Shown piece after piece: positions 25,614 to 33,848 of a DNA stretch of 64,000 bases. Origin of the DNA: Elusimicrobiota bacterium (GTDB lineage Bacteria > Elusimicrobiota > Elusimicrobia > FEN-1173); NCBI GenBank assembly GCA_016714745.1, contig JADKCG010000019.1, positions 24,392-88,391 of the forward strand, read 5' to 3'. The notes beneath the pieces were generated by a model. The model worked only from the letters and a program-made list of their open reading frames with translations. It made no database searches and was not told the origin of the DNA. Numbering within the stretch: position 1 is the stretch's first letter; every line of letters begins with the position of its first letter. Made by a program: the position numbers and the translations under genes.

Positions 25614-25910
25614 ATGGCTTCATTTACCCTGCATGTGCCTTCCTCGACACAACGGCCGGAGACGACGACCGGGTCTCATTTGAAAACGGGATGGAGGACC
25701 ATTTTGTTTAATTGCGATTGCCACAGTTTTCATGAAGTGGCGGCTCAGTTGGTGCGGGCCATTCATTGTGATTATCAGCGGGGGTTGGCCCTGGCCAACG
25801 TCGTTCATTTAACGGGGAGCGCCACGGTTTTTTGGGGGCCCCGTGAATCGTGTGAGGTCGTCGCGGAAACATTGGGGATGATCGGATTGCGCGTTTCGGT
25901 GAGCGAGTAG
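25614..25910 (+). CDS. clpS: ClpS-like Clp protease adaptor
   Basis: 98 residues. The ClpS fold is visible in WRTILFNCDCHSFHEVAAQL, RGLALANVVHLTGSATVFWG, CEVVAETLGMIGLRVSV. ClpS binds N-degron substrates and ClpA/ClpC. The usual NDDxT loop is here NCDCHS, with two cysteines, so substrate preference may differ. The ATG is only 5 bases after a TAGAAT, hinting at a leaderless message; TTGACT upstream is 22 bases away, too far for a standard -35. Confidence 0.82.
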   Translation: MASFTLHVPSSTQRPETTTGSHLKTGWRTILFNCDCHSFHEVAAQLVRAIHCDYQRGLALANVVHLTGSATVFWGPRESCEVVAETLGMIGLRVSVSE

Positions 25911-25945
25911 GCGTGGTTTTGAAAGAGTCAAAAGGGAGGAAACAC

Positions 25946-26317
25946 ATGTTGGGAAAAAAGACCGCATTAAAAAAGAAACGTTCAACCGTCGCCCGTTCTG
26001 CCTCTGCCGTCGGCAAAGGGAGCGTCTCTGAGGTTCGAACCGAGTATGTGGGGACCCACTATGTGGGAGTCGATTTTCCTCAGGTGGGCGAGATCCTGAC
26101 CAGCGGCCAATACTCGATTCGGGTGTCCACCAGCGCGACCGAAGGGGTGGAGATTTCCATTGATGGAAAAGAGTGGGAACCCTGCCGCGAGTCCGTGGGA
26201 TTTTGGTGGTTTGATTGGTCCGGGTTCGGCGCTGGGGTGCACACCGTGGTGGCCCGAATTTTGGTGGGGAAACGTTTTATGAAATCCAAGCCGCGATCTT
26301 TTACCGCGATCCACTAA
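25946..26317 (+). CDS. Small basic/Ig-like protein of unknown function
   Basis: 123 residues. A Lys/Arg-rich N-terminus (KKTALKKKRSTVARS) precedes a beta-rich domain (GQYSIRVSTSATEGVEISID, FWWFDWSGFGAGVHTVVARI) that looks like a small Ig or carbohydrate-binding sandwich. There is no signal peptide. ATG at 25946 is chosen for its GGGAGGA ribosome site. It lies between clpS and an HU gene. Confidence 0.7.
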   Translation: MLGKKTALKKKRSTVARSASAVGKGSVSEVRTEYVGTHYVGVDFPQVGEILTSGQYSIRVSTSATEGVEISIDGKEWEPCRESVGFWWFDWSGFGAGVHTVVARILVGKRFMKSKPRSFTAIH

Positions 26318-26331
26318 AAGGGGACCCTGTC

Positions 26332-26607
26332 ATGAACAAGTCGGAATTAATCAAGCGAGTGTCGCGGGATGCTGGGCTTAATCGGGGGGAGTCTGTTCGG
26401 GCGGTGAAGGCCCTTGTGAATGCGATCCGGGACACGATCAAAGAGGGAGGGAAAATCTCTTTAACCGGCCTCGGTTGTTTTAAAGTCAAGGCCCGGAAAG
26501 GCCGTCCCGGCCGCAATCCCCAAAGCGGCGCGCCCATCGTGATTCCCGCTGGACGGAAGATTTCATTTAAGCCCAGTCTCGCTTTTAAAAAACTCGCGAA
26601 GGGGTGA
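26332..26607 (+). CDS. HU-family DNA-binding protein
   Basis: 91 residues, normal length. MNKSELIKRVSRDAG at the N-terminus, GKISLTGLGCFKVKARKGRP in the core and the RNPQSGAPIVIPAGRKISFK beta-arm motif are the HU/IHF hallmarks, including the intercalating proline region. It bends DNA in the nucleoid. Its stop overlaps the GTG of the next gene. Confidence 0.93.
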   Translation: MNKSELIKRVSRDAGLNRGESVRAVKALVNAIRDTIKEGGKISLTGLGCFKVKARKGRPGRNPQSGAPIVIPAGRKISFKPSLAFKKLAKG

Positions 26608-26918
26608 TCCCCGTGTCTGTGCCCCCAACCGAAAAAGTGGCGGTGGCGGGGCTCGCCCGTCTCGCGGCTGGGATCTTTTGGATTTGGGGCGGCCTCGCGG
26701 CGGTCAAGGGGATGTGGGATTGTTTCGGGGGCCAACCGGAAGCCCAGTATTTTTCTCCCCACCCTTGGACGTTTGTGACGCACGCCCAATGGGTCCGGTT
26801 TGCCGGTTTTGAACTGGCGTTCGGGTTTGCGTGCGCCGGGCTGGGGTGGGCCGCATGGGTTTATTCTCTCCGACTCCCCACTTGGATTGAACGACCTGTT
26901 CCTTCCCACTCTTTGTAG
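26604..26918 (+). CDS. Small membrane protein of unknown function
   Basis: 104 residues with two membrane segments (ARLAAGIFWIWGGLAAV and GFACAGLGWAAWVYSL) and a GTG start overlapping the HU stop (GTGA). No family recognised. Confidence 0.65.
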   Translation: MIPVSVPPTEKVAVAGLARLAAGIFWIWGGLAAVKGMWDCFGGQPEAQYFSPHPWTFVTHAQWVRFAGFELAFGFACAGLGWAAWVYSLRLPTWIERPVPSHSL

Positions 26919-26959
26919 TTGCCCCCTTCGGGGGCGATCTCTGTTATCGAGGAATTCCC

Positions 26960-28177
26960 ATGGTTGAATGTTCCCAAAAACTTGAACAACTGCCGCCCTA
27001 CATTTTTACGCGCATCAAAGCGCTGGCCGCTGAAGCTCACCGCCAACGTTTGGACGTCATCGATTTGGGGATGGGAAACCCCGACTTGCCCACGCCGTCC
27101 CATGTGGTGGACCGGTTGATCGACACTGTCCGAAACCACCCCCGCACCCACCGCTATCCCCAGGCCAAAGGGATGCCGAAATTTCGGAAAGCCGTGACGA
27201 ATTACATGAGCCGGCGGTTTGACCTCAAACTGAATCCCGACGACAACGTCTTGTGTCTGATCGGATCGAAGGAAGGCATTGCCCACCTTTGCCAAGCCTA
27301 TTTGGATCCAGGGGACTTCGCCCTGGTTCCCGTGCCAAGCTATCCGGTTCACTCCAACGGGGTGATTTTGGCGGGCGGCCGGATTCATTACATGCCCCTC
27401 ACCCCCGAGAACAATTATCTGCCGGACTACAGCAAGATCCCCGCGTCGGTCTTAAAACGCGCCAAGATTATGTTTTTATGTTATCCCAACAATCCCACCG
27501 CCGCCGTGGTGGACGATCCTAACTTTTTTAAGGAGACCGTGAAGTTTGCCCAAAAGAACGACATTTTAGTGGTCTACGACAATCCCTATTGCGAAATCAC
27601 CTTTGACGGGTATGTGGCCCCGAGTTTTCTGTCCACGCCCGGGGCCGAAGACGTGGCCTTGGAGTTCCACAGTTTTTCCAAGACCTATAATATGGCGGGC
27701 TGGCGGATCGGCTGGGTGTGCGGAAAGAAGTCGCTTTTGGCCCCCCTGGAAAAATACAAAGCCTTCGTGGACTATGGCGTGCCCACGTTCATGCAATTGG
27801 CGGCCGTGGCCGCCCTGGAGGGACCCCAAGACTGCGTGAAAGAAATGGTGGCGACCTATCAACGGCGGCGAAATTATTTCGTGGGCGAGTTAAACAAAAT
27901 GGGTTGGCCCGTGCCTTTGCCCCGCGCCACCATGTATGTGTGGGCGCCGCTTCCGGAATCTTGGAAGGCCAAAGGCTCCCTCGCTTTTGCCGAAGAACTG
28001 GTCAAAGAAACCGGTATCGTGGTGACCCCCGGCATCGGGTTTGGCCCGGAGGCCGAAGGCTATGTGCGCATGGCCCTCGTCACCCACGACGACCGTTTTT
28101 ACGATGCCGTCCTCCGCATCCGGAAATTTCTCCGGAAGGGAAAGTCTGTTAAAACCACGAAGGCCCTGTCAAAATGA
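26960..28177 (+). CDS. Class I aminotransferase, AlaC/LL-DAP-aminotransferase-like
   Basis: 405 residues. DLGMGNPDLPTP, YPQAKGMPKFRKAV, LCYPNNPTAAV, VYDNPYCEITFDG and the PLP-lysine block HSFSKTYNMAGWRIGW mark a class I enzyme of the alanine/valine or diaminopimelate type. Its stop overlaps the ATG of homoserine dehydrogenase (ATGA), so a role in aspartate-family or pyruvate-family amino-acid synthesis is likely. ATG at 26960 follows a GAGGAATT site. Confidence 0.88.
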   Translation: MVECSQKLEQLPPYIFTRIKALAAEAHRQRLDVIDLGMGNPDLPTPSHVVDRLIDTVRNHPRTHRYPQAKGMPKFRKAVTNYMSRRFDLKLNPDDNVLCLIGSKEGIAHLCQAYLDPGDFALVPVPSYPVHSNGVILAGGRIHYMPLTPENNYLPDYSKIPASVLKRAKIMFLCYPNNPTAAVVDDPNFFKETVKFAQKNDILVVYDNPYCEITFDGYVAPSFLSTPGAEDVALEFHSFSKTYNMAGWRIGWVCGKKSLLAPLEKYKAFVDYGVPTFMQLAAVAALEGPQDCVKEMVATYQRRRNYFVGELNKMGWPVPLPRATMYVWAPLPESWKAKGSLAFAEELVKETGIVVTPGIGFGPEAEGYVRMALVTHDDRFYDAVLRIRKFLRKGKSVKTTKALSK

Positions 28178-29502
28178 AAAACGGCGCGGTTCAAATTGGC
28201 TTAGTCGGGTGCGGGGTGGTTGGCAACGGTGTCGTCCGTATCCTCCAAAAAAACCTGGAACTCTTGGAAGCCAAAGCGGGGACAAAACTTCATCTGGCCT
28301 GGGTGGCCAGTCGACGCAAAAAGCCCCTCCCTCCCATCGGGGGCATTCGCCCCCTTTTCACGAAAAACTGGCGGGACGTGGTGGCAGATCCCGATGTCGA
28401 TATCATTGTTGAGTTGATTGGGGGGGAGGAGCCGGCCAAAACTGTGATTCTTTCCGCGTTGAAGGCGGGCAAACAGGTGGCCACGGCCAACAAGGCTGTC
28501 TTGGCTCGGCACTGGGAAGAAATCTTTACGACGGCTCAAGCCACGCGGGGCCTTGTTTATTTTGAGGCCGCGGTGGGCGGGGGAATCCCGGTGGTCCAGG
28601 GGCTGAACGAAGGCCTCGCCGCCAACAGGATTCAACGGCTCTACGGTATCGTCAACGGAACAACGAACTATATTTTGACTCGCATGTCCGAAGAGGGCCT
28701 GCGTTTTTCCGCGGCGTTAAAGGCCGCTCAGGTTGCCGGGTTCGCGGAGGCGGATCCTTCCTTCGATATTGACGGCGTGGATGCGGCCCATAAACTGGCT
28801 ATCCTCGCGTCCTTGGCGACTGGGGGTTGGGTGAAAGTGGAGGATGTCCACCGCGAAGGGTTAACCAATTTGGATTTGTGGGACATTAAATTCGCTCGGC
28901 GCCGATTGGGCCTGGTGGCGAAGTCCCTGGCCTTAGCTGATTTTAACGGGGATGAAGTTTATGCCCGGGTTCACACCACTTTAATCCCGGAGAATCACCC
29001 CTTTGCGACGGTCAGGAACGAATACAACGCCGCCGTCATTCACGGAGATGCCGTGGGGGATGTGATGTTTTACGGCAAAGGCGCCGGCGCCATGCCTTCG
29101 GCCAGCGCGGTGGTGTCCGACGTGATGTATCTGGCCCGCCAGGTGGCGGGAGGCATGGCCGGCCGACTCCCTTACGTTATGTTTGACGGAAAACGGAAAC
29201 TGAAAATTCTTGAACCCAAAAACAAGCAATTGCGCCATTACTTGCGTTTCAGCGCCGCCGACCGTACCGGCATCTTGGCGGCGGTGACCCAACTGATCAG
29301 CAAACACGACATCTCCATCTCGTCCGTTCATCAAGAGGACAACACCTTAACCGAGTCGGACGTTGTTAAAAAGTTTGTCCCCATCGTCATTGTCACACAC
29401 GAAGCCCCCGAAGGCGCTGTCCAAGCCGCCATCAAAGAATCCCGCCGCATCCGCGGCCTCTCCCGATCCCCCGTCCATTTAAGAATCGAATCGTTGGGTT
29501 AA
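28174..29502 (+). CDS. hom: Homoserine dehydrogenase with ACT domain
   Basis: 442 residues. It reduces aspartate semialdehyde to homoserine for threonine and methionine. NAD-binding GLVGCGVVGNGVV at the N-terminus, TANKAVLARH, FEAAVGGGIPVVQGL, GIVNGTTNYILTRM and GFAEADPSFDIDGVDAAHKL (active-site region) are all present. A C-terminal ACT domain (LRFSAADRTGILAAVTQLIS) points to feedback control, probably by threonine. It overlaps both neighbours by 1-4 bases. Confidence 0.96.
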   Translation: MKNGAVQIGLVGCGVVGNGVVRILQKNLELLEAKAGTKLHLAWVASRRKKPLPPIGGIRPLFTKNWRDVVADPDVDIIVELIGGEEPAKTVILSALKAGKQVATANKAVLARHWEEIFTTAQATRGLVYFEAAVGGGIPVVQGLNEGLAANRIQRLYGIVNGTTNYILTRMSEEGLRFSAALKAAQVAGFAEADPSFDIDGVDAAHKLAILASLATGGWVKVEDVHREGLTNLDLWDIKFARRRLGLVAKSLALADFNGDEVYARVHTTLIPENHPFATVRNEYNAAVIHGDAVGDVMFYGKGAGAMPSASAVVSDVMYLARQVAGGMAGRLPYVMFDGKRKLKILEPKNKQLRHYLRFSAADRTGILAAVTQLISKHDISISSVHQEDNTLTESDVVKKFVPIVIVTHEAPEGAVQAAIKESRRIRGLSRSPVHLRIESLG

Positions 29503-29948
29503 TGCGCGACATCTCAACTGAAATTATTATCGACGCCTCCCGTTCCGATGTCTGGCGGGTGTTGGTGGACATGCCGGGTTACAACCGTTGGAATCCATTT
29601 ATGACTTATGAGGGGGGCGAAGTGAAAGTTGGGGCAACACTTCACCTGAACGTGCATCTTCCCGGAGCCTGGGTGACCCCCACCCAAGTGCGAGTTCTGA
29701 CCGTCAATCCGGAACAGGAACTGGTATGGTTAGGCCACTTTCTCAATATCCCTCGTTTAATTGATGGGTATCACTCCTTTCTGCTGATTGAAAACGGGCC
29801 CGACCAGACACGCTTGGTCCACAAAGAACATTTCGAAGGGGTTCTGCTCCCATTTTTCTTTGGCTGGTTCACAGAGAGAAAAATTAAACAGGGGATGGAG
29901 CGGATGAATCCCGCGCTCAAACGGGTGGTGGAGACCGTGCGGCGATAA
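29502..29948 (+). CDS. SRPBCC-family (polyketide-cyclase-like) protein
   Basis: 148 residues. The START-like pattern is clear: IIIDASRSDVWRVLVDMPGY, NRWNPFMT, LLIENGPDQTRLVHKEHFEG. Such helix-grip proteins bind hydrophobic ligands. The ATG overlaps the homoserine dehydrogenase stop. Its last 32 bases overlap the 3' end of the acyltransferase on the other strand. Confidence 0.85.
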   Translation: MRDISTEIIIDASRSDVWRVLVDMPGYNRWNPFMTYEGGEVKVGATLHLNVHLPGAWVTPTQVRVLTVNPEQELVWLGHFLNIPRLIDGYHSFLLIENGPDQTRLVHKEHFEGVLLPFFFGWFTERKIKQGMERMNPALKRVVETVRR

Positions 29949-30621
29949 CGTTTGTGTTGAGAGGGGGTCCTTTCACTTTCACCGCGGGAACCCCACCCCA
30001 GGTTTCGCCGGGGGGGATGAGTGTGTTTTGTCCGACAACCGATCCTGGAAGTAACACCGCCCCTGCTTCGATCCTCACCCCCGGTAAAAGGATACACCCC
30101 ATTCCCACCGTGGCGCCCTTCCCGATATAGACGCAACGAAGGATGAACCGGTTTTGAGACATCACGTGTGACGTGACAATAACTCCTTCCCCCAGAACAC
30201 AGTTGTCTTCCAACGTCGTCAGCGACGGGTCCAAAATTTTTGCACCCACAGCCACCTCCTTTCCAACGCGTGCCCCGAACAAGGCGTACAAACTCTGCCA
30301 AAAGAATACAGGAAAAAAAACGGTAAGGGCTCGGGTTCCCAGTTCTTTCACCACGGACAACACTTTCCAAAGAGTGAATTGGGGGTGGCCTGTTGTGTAC
30401 TCCCCCTCGCGCAGAGGCATGACCCGTCGCAGGACAGCCAAGGCGCCGGCCGTATATGCGCCGTAGAGCAAGAGGAACAGGACAACAAACCCGAGAGAGG
30501 CAAAATCTCCCAGGGCGGCCCTGACGGGGCCCCGCCCCAGCCACAGGGTGATCCCCGTGGCGAGCAGGACCAGAATGATGAAACAGTCGACGAGAATATA
30601 ATCGAGAATATTCTTTTTCAT
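29917..30621 (-). CDS. Membrane-anchored left-handed beta-helix acyltransferase
   Basis: 234 residues. Two or three N-terminal membrane segments (YILVDCFIILVLLATGITLW, LGFVVLFLLLYGAYTAGAL), then hexapeptide-repeat coils (VYIGKGATVGMGCILLPGVR, IEAGAVLLPGSVVGQNTLIP). The family includes O-acetyltransferases of polysaccharides and natural products. ATG at 30621 overlaps the stop of the GMC-glycosyltransferase fusion (ATGA), so it belongs to that operon. A paralogue with the same layout is at 39399-40067 (both end near PPxExWGGxPA). Confidence 0.88.
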   Translation of the reverse strand: MKKNILDYILVDCFIILVLLATGITLWLGRGPVRAALGDFASLGFVVLFLLLYGAYTAGALAVLRRVMPLREGEYTTGHPQFTLWKVLSVVKELGTRALTVFFPVFFWQSLYALFGARVGKEVAVGAKILDPSLTTLEDNCVLGEGVIVTSHVMSQNRFILRCVYIGKGATVGMGCILLPGVRIEAGAVLLPGSVVGQNTLIPPGETWGGVPAVKVKGPPLNTNVIAARSPPPV

Positions 30622-33518
30622 TTGGTTTTCCCCCATGCCCGCGGCGTTTTCAAGGCTTCCTCCAAAACAGACTGAAACACATCGTTGGGCGCGGCGGCCA
30701 TTTCCGTGCTCAAGAGGCTTGCGGTTTTTTGCGCTTGGGAGTCGTTCATCAGAGTCTGAACAGCTGAGATTAAATCTTTTTTTGCAAAGGTTCTCGCGCG
30801 AAGCAGTTTGGCCACTCCGGCGTCTTCGAACGTCGCCATGCTGAGGAACTGATCCACATTGCTGGCCAGTCCAATAAATGGTTTGCCCTCGCTGAGGGCT
30901 TGGTATCCGCTCATATTTCCCCCGTTGGTGATGACAAGCGCGGACCGGCGGGCGGCCTCTTTCCCAGGCAGGAAGTGAGTCAAAAAGGCGTTGGCGGGGG
31001 GGACCAATTTGGTTTGTCGGCCCGCTGTGGCGGCAACGACGGTGACGGGAAGCGTGCCCAAGGCATCGAGAACGCGCTGAAGAACGCCGTTTCTCCCTGA
31101 ACTTCCCAGGTTGGCATAAATAACGGGACGGTCCGTCGGCAGGCTGTCCCACCAGTCGGGGAGGGGGACCTCTGGTGTCCACGAAATCGGGCCCATATAC
31201 CGTTGGGTCTCAGAGATGGGTCTTCCGGGGAACAAGCGTTCGATGTCGGGAAACAGGGTCCAATCCGCGTCGCCCAGCGTATGCCGAAGATCGCCCAGCA
31301 AGGGCGGAAGTCCGTGTCGCCGACGCACCGCGTTGACAGGGCGTGCGTGTTTCGCGTAGCCCCATAATCGCAGGAGGTTAAAGAGCCCCTGGGCCATCTT
31401 TCGAGGGAGCCACTCCGTCATCACGTATTCAGGAATGATGTGGCGCATGTGGGTGGTCGGGCTATAATAGGCGTTCAAAATGCCGATATAGGGGATTTTC
31501 AACAGCCGTGTGCTGATGCTCAAAGACGGACGGAATTCACCGATGACAATGTCGGGCTGGAGCGTCTCACATAGGGCCAGCTCTTGTTGGACATACTTTT
31601 CAATGACGTCTTCGGTAAAAAAAACGCCCCCCCGTGAAACGATGCGATCGAAATCGGTGGAAGGAATGGATTCGATGTCGTGGCTTGAAAAAGGCGCGGG
31701 GCCTAGGACGGCCCGATAGCGCGGGTCCGAAGCGAAATGGATGTCATAGAGGGTGGGGTCCAACTGTCGAGCGATTTGTAATAGGCGCGCCGGGTGGGAG
31801 AGCGCCACGGCGTCCGCCACAAAAAGAATTTTGGGCCGTTTTTCCGGACCGGCATTCACCGGAGGGATGAATTCTCTCACCATGGGCGCGTCGGCCTGAG
31901 TGTCTATGATGTATTGGGCCACTCGAAGTGCGTTGGCCGCAATGGTTAAGGCCGGATTGACCCCGCCGCTAGATGGGAAAAATGAACTGTCAACGATGTA
32001 CAGATTTTCCAGCCCATGGGCGCGATTCATTCGGTTCACCACACTCGTGCCGGGGTCTTCTCCCATGCGACAGGTCCCGCAGGCGTGGGCGAGGAGTTTG
32101 GAGTTCTTGGCGTTGGATAAAAGGAGGGTCGACCAGCGACCCAACGCCTTTCGCACAAGGGCGCGGGCGCTTCGGATGCGGCTCTCTTCTTCAGGGCTAA
32201 TCGAATAGTGAATAGTGATGTCGGCTCCGGGCCCGCCTTCTTCCACGCGGTTTTCGGGAAATGGTAAGTCTTCTGTCATCAAGGCCATAAATCGGTAACG
32301 TTTGAGGATGTGTTTTAATGCCCAAAGCACGAAAGGCCGGATCATGATCCAGCCAACTCTTTGCATAAGTCCTTCGGTGGCCACGTCGTTGTCTAAATCT
32401 TCCAAGATGACTGGGAGCGGCGGCATGGTCCCGAAATCCGCCAATGTTCCAAACTTTTCGCCGTCGCGCAGGTAAAAATCATTGCATCCAATTTCCTTTT
32501 CATCCCCCTTCTCGTTCGGGGGGGCGGGGGAAAAAATCCCAATCAAATCAATGTAGTGGCGCATGAGGTTGCGCCCCACCAGGCCAGACGCGTTGCCGAG
32601 CCCCTGTGGCCATTGGGGGGAACGGGATTTGAGGAGAAGAACGGGCGAGAGAATCGCGCCGGCGGCCAGGGCGATGTTGTGGGCCCGAATAAAAACTGAG
32701 CGACCGGCCAGGTTCACTTCCACACCGCTGACACGGGGCCCCTCCGCCGCTATTTCCAAAACTTCCGCGTCGCAGAGAAGCGCGGCCCCGTGGTTTCGCA
32801 GAGCGGGTTCCAAGCAGATTTTGGCGGCGTCATTTTTACAATCGTATTCACAGAGAAAGCTGGAGCAAAAGGGGCAGGAGGTTCCCTCTTTGCGGGCCAA
32901 AGGGAGCGTGTAGGGGTGAAGTCCCTGATTGATAAGAGAGGACATCAGCCGGGTTCCTTCAGGGCTCAGGGGCGGACGGGAAGAGTAGTTGAATTCTTGA
33001 TGGCTTCGAAGGGGGTCCGAACGGAGGCTGGTCACGCTGAAAAGAGCCTCAGCTTCTTTGTAATAGGGTTCCATCTCGTCAAAAAGTATGGGCCAACGTT
33101 CGGGCAATGCGCTTTTTGATCCTTTGTACCAACGCCCGGGTTCAAAGTCTTCTTTCCAAAACCGTTCCAAGACCATCCCGTACAAGGCGGAAGACCCGCC
33201 TGTACCAGACCCGAGTATGGGTTTTATCCATCGACCGCGGGTGGCGTCCCAGATTTTCGTGTGGGACCGACCGGCGTTTTTATAGTCTTTGGCGCTTCGC
33301 TCGACAGGGGATGGGACCAGGGACTCCAGATAGTTTCCCGCCTTCTTATTTTGGTTGACCCGTTGATCCGCTCCTTTCTCAATAAACAGCACCCGTCGTC
33401 CGGCTTTGGCAAGGGCATGGCCGAAGGTCGAACCGCCCATACCCGTTCCGATGACGATCCAATCCCAAACCAGGTCAATTTCCGTTATGGATTCTTCCTG
33501 GTCTTGGCCCTTTTCCAT
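30618..33518 (-). CDS. GMC-family FAD oxidoreductase fused to GT1-type glycosyltransferase
   Basis: 966 residues in one uninterrupted frame. Residues about 18-545 are a GMC oxidoreductase: FAD motif GTGMGG at 24-29, LGSGTGGSSALYG, a Cys cluster CPFC...CEYDC (215, 218, 223, 227), and the C-terminal active-site block HACGTCRMG (478-486) with SGGVNPALT (517-525). From about 563 a UDP-glycosyltransferase follows: KILFVADAVALSHPARLLQI, VIYANLGSSGRNG, and the donor-site motif VITNGGNMSGYQALSEGKPF (from 862) ending at DQ 889-890. I infer oxidation of an alcohol and glycosylation by one chain. The downstream acyltransferase is coupled. Confidence 0.93.
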   Translation of the reverse strand: MEKGQDQEESITEIDLVWDWIVIGTGMGGSTFGHALAKAGRRVLFIEKGADQRVNQNKKAGNYLESLVPSPVERSAKDYKNAGRSHTKIWDATRGRWIKPILGSGTGGSSALYGMVLERFWKEDFEPGRWYKGSKSALPERWPILFDEMEPYYKEAEALFSVTSLRSDPLRSHQEFNYSSRPPLSPEGTRLMSSLINQGLHPYTLPLARKEGTSCPFCSSFLCEYDCKNDAAKICLEPALRNHGAALLCDAEVLEIAAEGPRVSGVEVNLAGRSVFIRAHNIALAAGAILSPVLLLKSRSPQWPQGLGNASGLVGRNLMRHYIDLIGIFSPAPPNEKGDEKEIGCNDFYLRDGEKFGTLADFGTMPPLPVILEDLDNDVATEGLMQRVGWIMIRPFVLWALKHILKRYRFMALMTEDLPFPENRVEEGGPGADITIHYSISPEEESRIRSARALVRKALGRWSTLLLSNAKNSKLLAHACGTCRMGEDPGTSVVNRMNRAHGLENLYIVDSSFFPSSGGVNPALTIAANALRVAQYIIDTQADAPMVREFIPPVNAGPEKRPKILFVADAVALSHPARLLQIARQLDPTLYDIHFASDPRYRAVLGPAPFSSHDIESIPSTDFDRIVSRGGVFFTEDVIEKYVQQELALCETLQPDIVIGEFRPSLSISTRLLKIPYIGILNAYYSPTTHMRHIIPEYVMTEWLPRKMAQGLFNLLRLWGYAKHARPVNAVRRRHGLPPLLGDLRHTLGDADWTLFPDIERLFPGRPISETQRYMGPISWTPEVPLPDWWDSLPTDRPVIYANLGSSGRNGVLQRVLDALGTLPVTVVAATAGRQTKLVPPANAFLTHFLPGKEAARRSALVITNGGNMSGYQALSEGKPFIGLASNVDQFLSMATFEDAGVAKLLRARTFAKKDLISAVQTLMNDSQAQKTASLLSTEMAAAPNDVFQSVLEEALKTPRAWGKTK

Positions 33519-33562
33519 GGCGCCCCCTGATTCTGTGTTTATTCATTCCCGCTTTCCCCACC

Positions 33563-33568
33563 AGTATA
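33563..33568 (-). promoter_or_regulatory. Possible -10 box of the GMC-glycosyltransferase operon
   Basis: TATACT on the minus strand, about 45 bases before the ATG at 33518. No clear -35. Confidence 0.3.
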
Positions 33569-33606
33569 CATACCACACGTAATGAGAATGTGCCAGGGGT
33601 GTCACA

Positions 33607-33623
33607 TTTTGTGTAACACAAAA
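33607..33623. promoter_or_regulatory. 17-bp perfect palindrome, possible operator
   Basis: TTTTGTGT, central A, ACACAAAA. It lies in the 330-bp divergent gap between the GMC-glycosyltransferase operon and the methyltransferase gene, about 40 bases upstream of the minus-strand TATACT, a fitting place for a regulator site. The rest of the gap holds the shared element at 33636 and no gene I can support. Confidence 0.45.
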
Positions 33624-33635
33624 ATATAAAACAGC

Positions 33636-33678
33636 TGTCCGGGGAATAAATGCATTGTATTCGTCATTCCCAAACGAC
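33636..33678 (+). repeat. Shared intergenic element, copy 2
   Basis: TGTCCGGGGAATAAAT, about ten extra bases, then TTCGTCATTCCCAAACGAC; compare 14394-14426. Confidence 0.5.
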
Positions 33679-33848
33679 AACGAAACAGTGCGAATTATCA
33701 ATCCAGTTCAGTCCCTCCTCCTCACTCATGGACATTCGCGCTGGAACCGGGGTGTAATTATTCTTGGCCACTCCCCGTCTTACTCTTTAGGGACGATGTG
33801 TGAAGGCGGGCCGTATGGATCGAAAAGCAATTCAAAGGGGGCGCACCT

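Noticed and set aside
29771..30544. Minus-strand frame overlapping the acyltransferase and SRPBCC genes
   Set aside because: Arg/Pro/Gly-rich low-complexity translation in a different frame of the acyltransferase; no start signal or family match.
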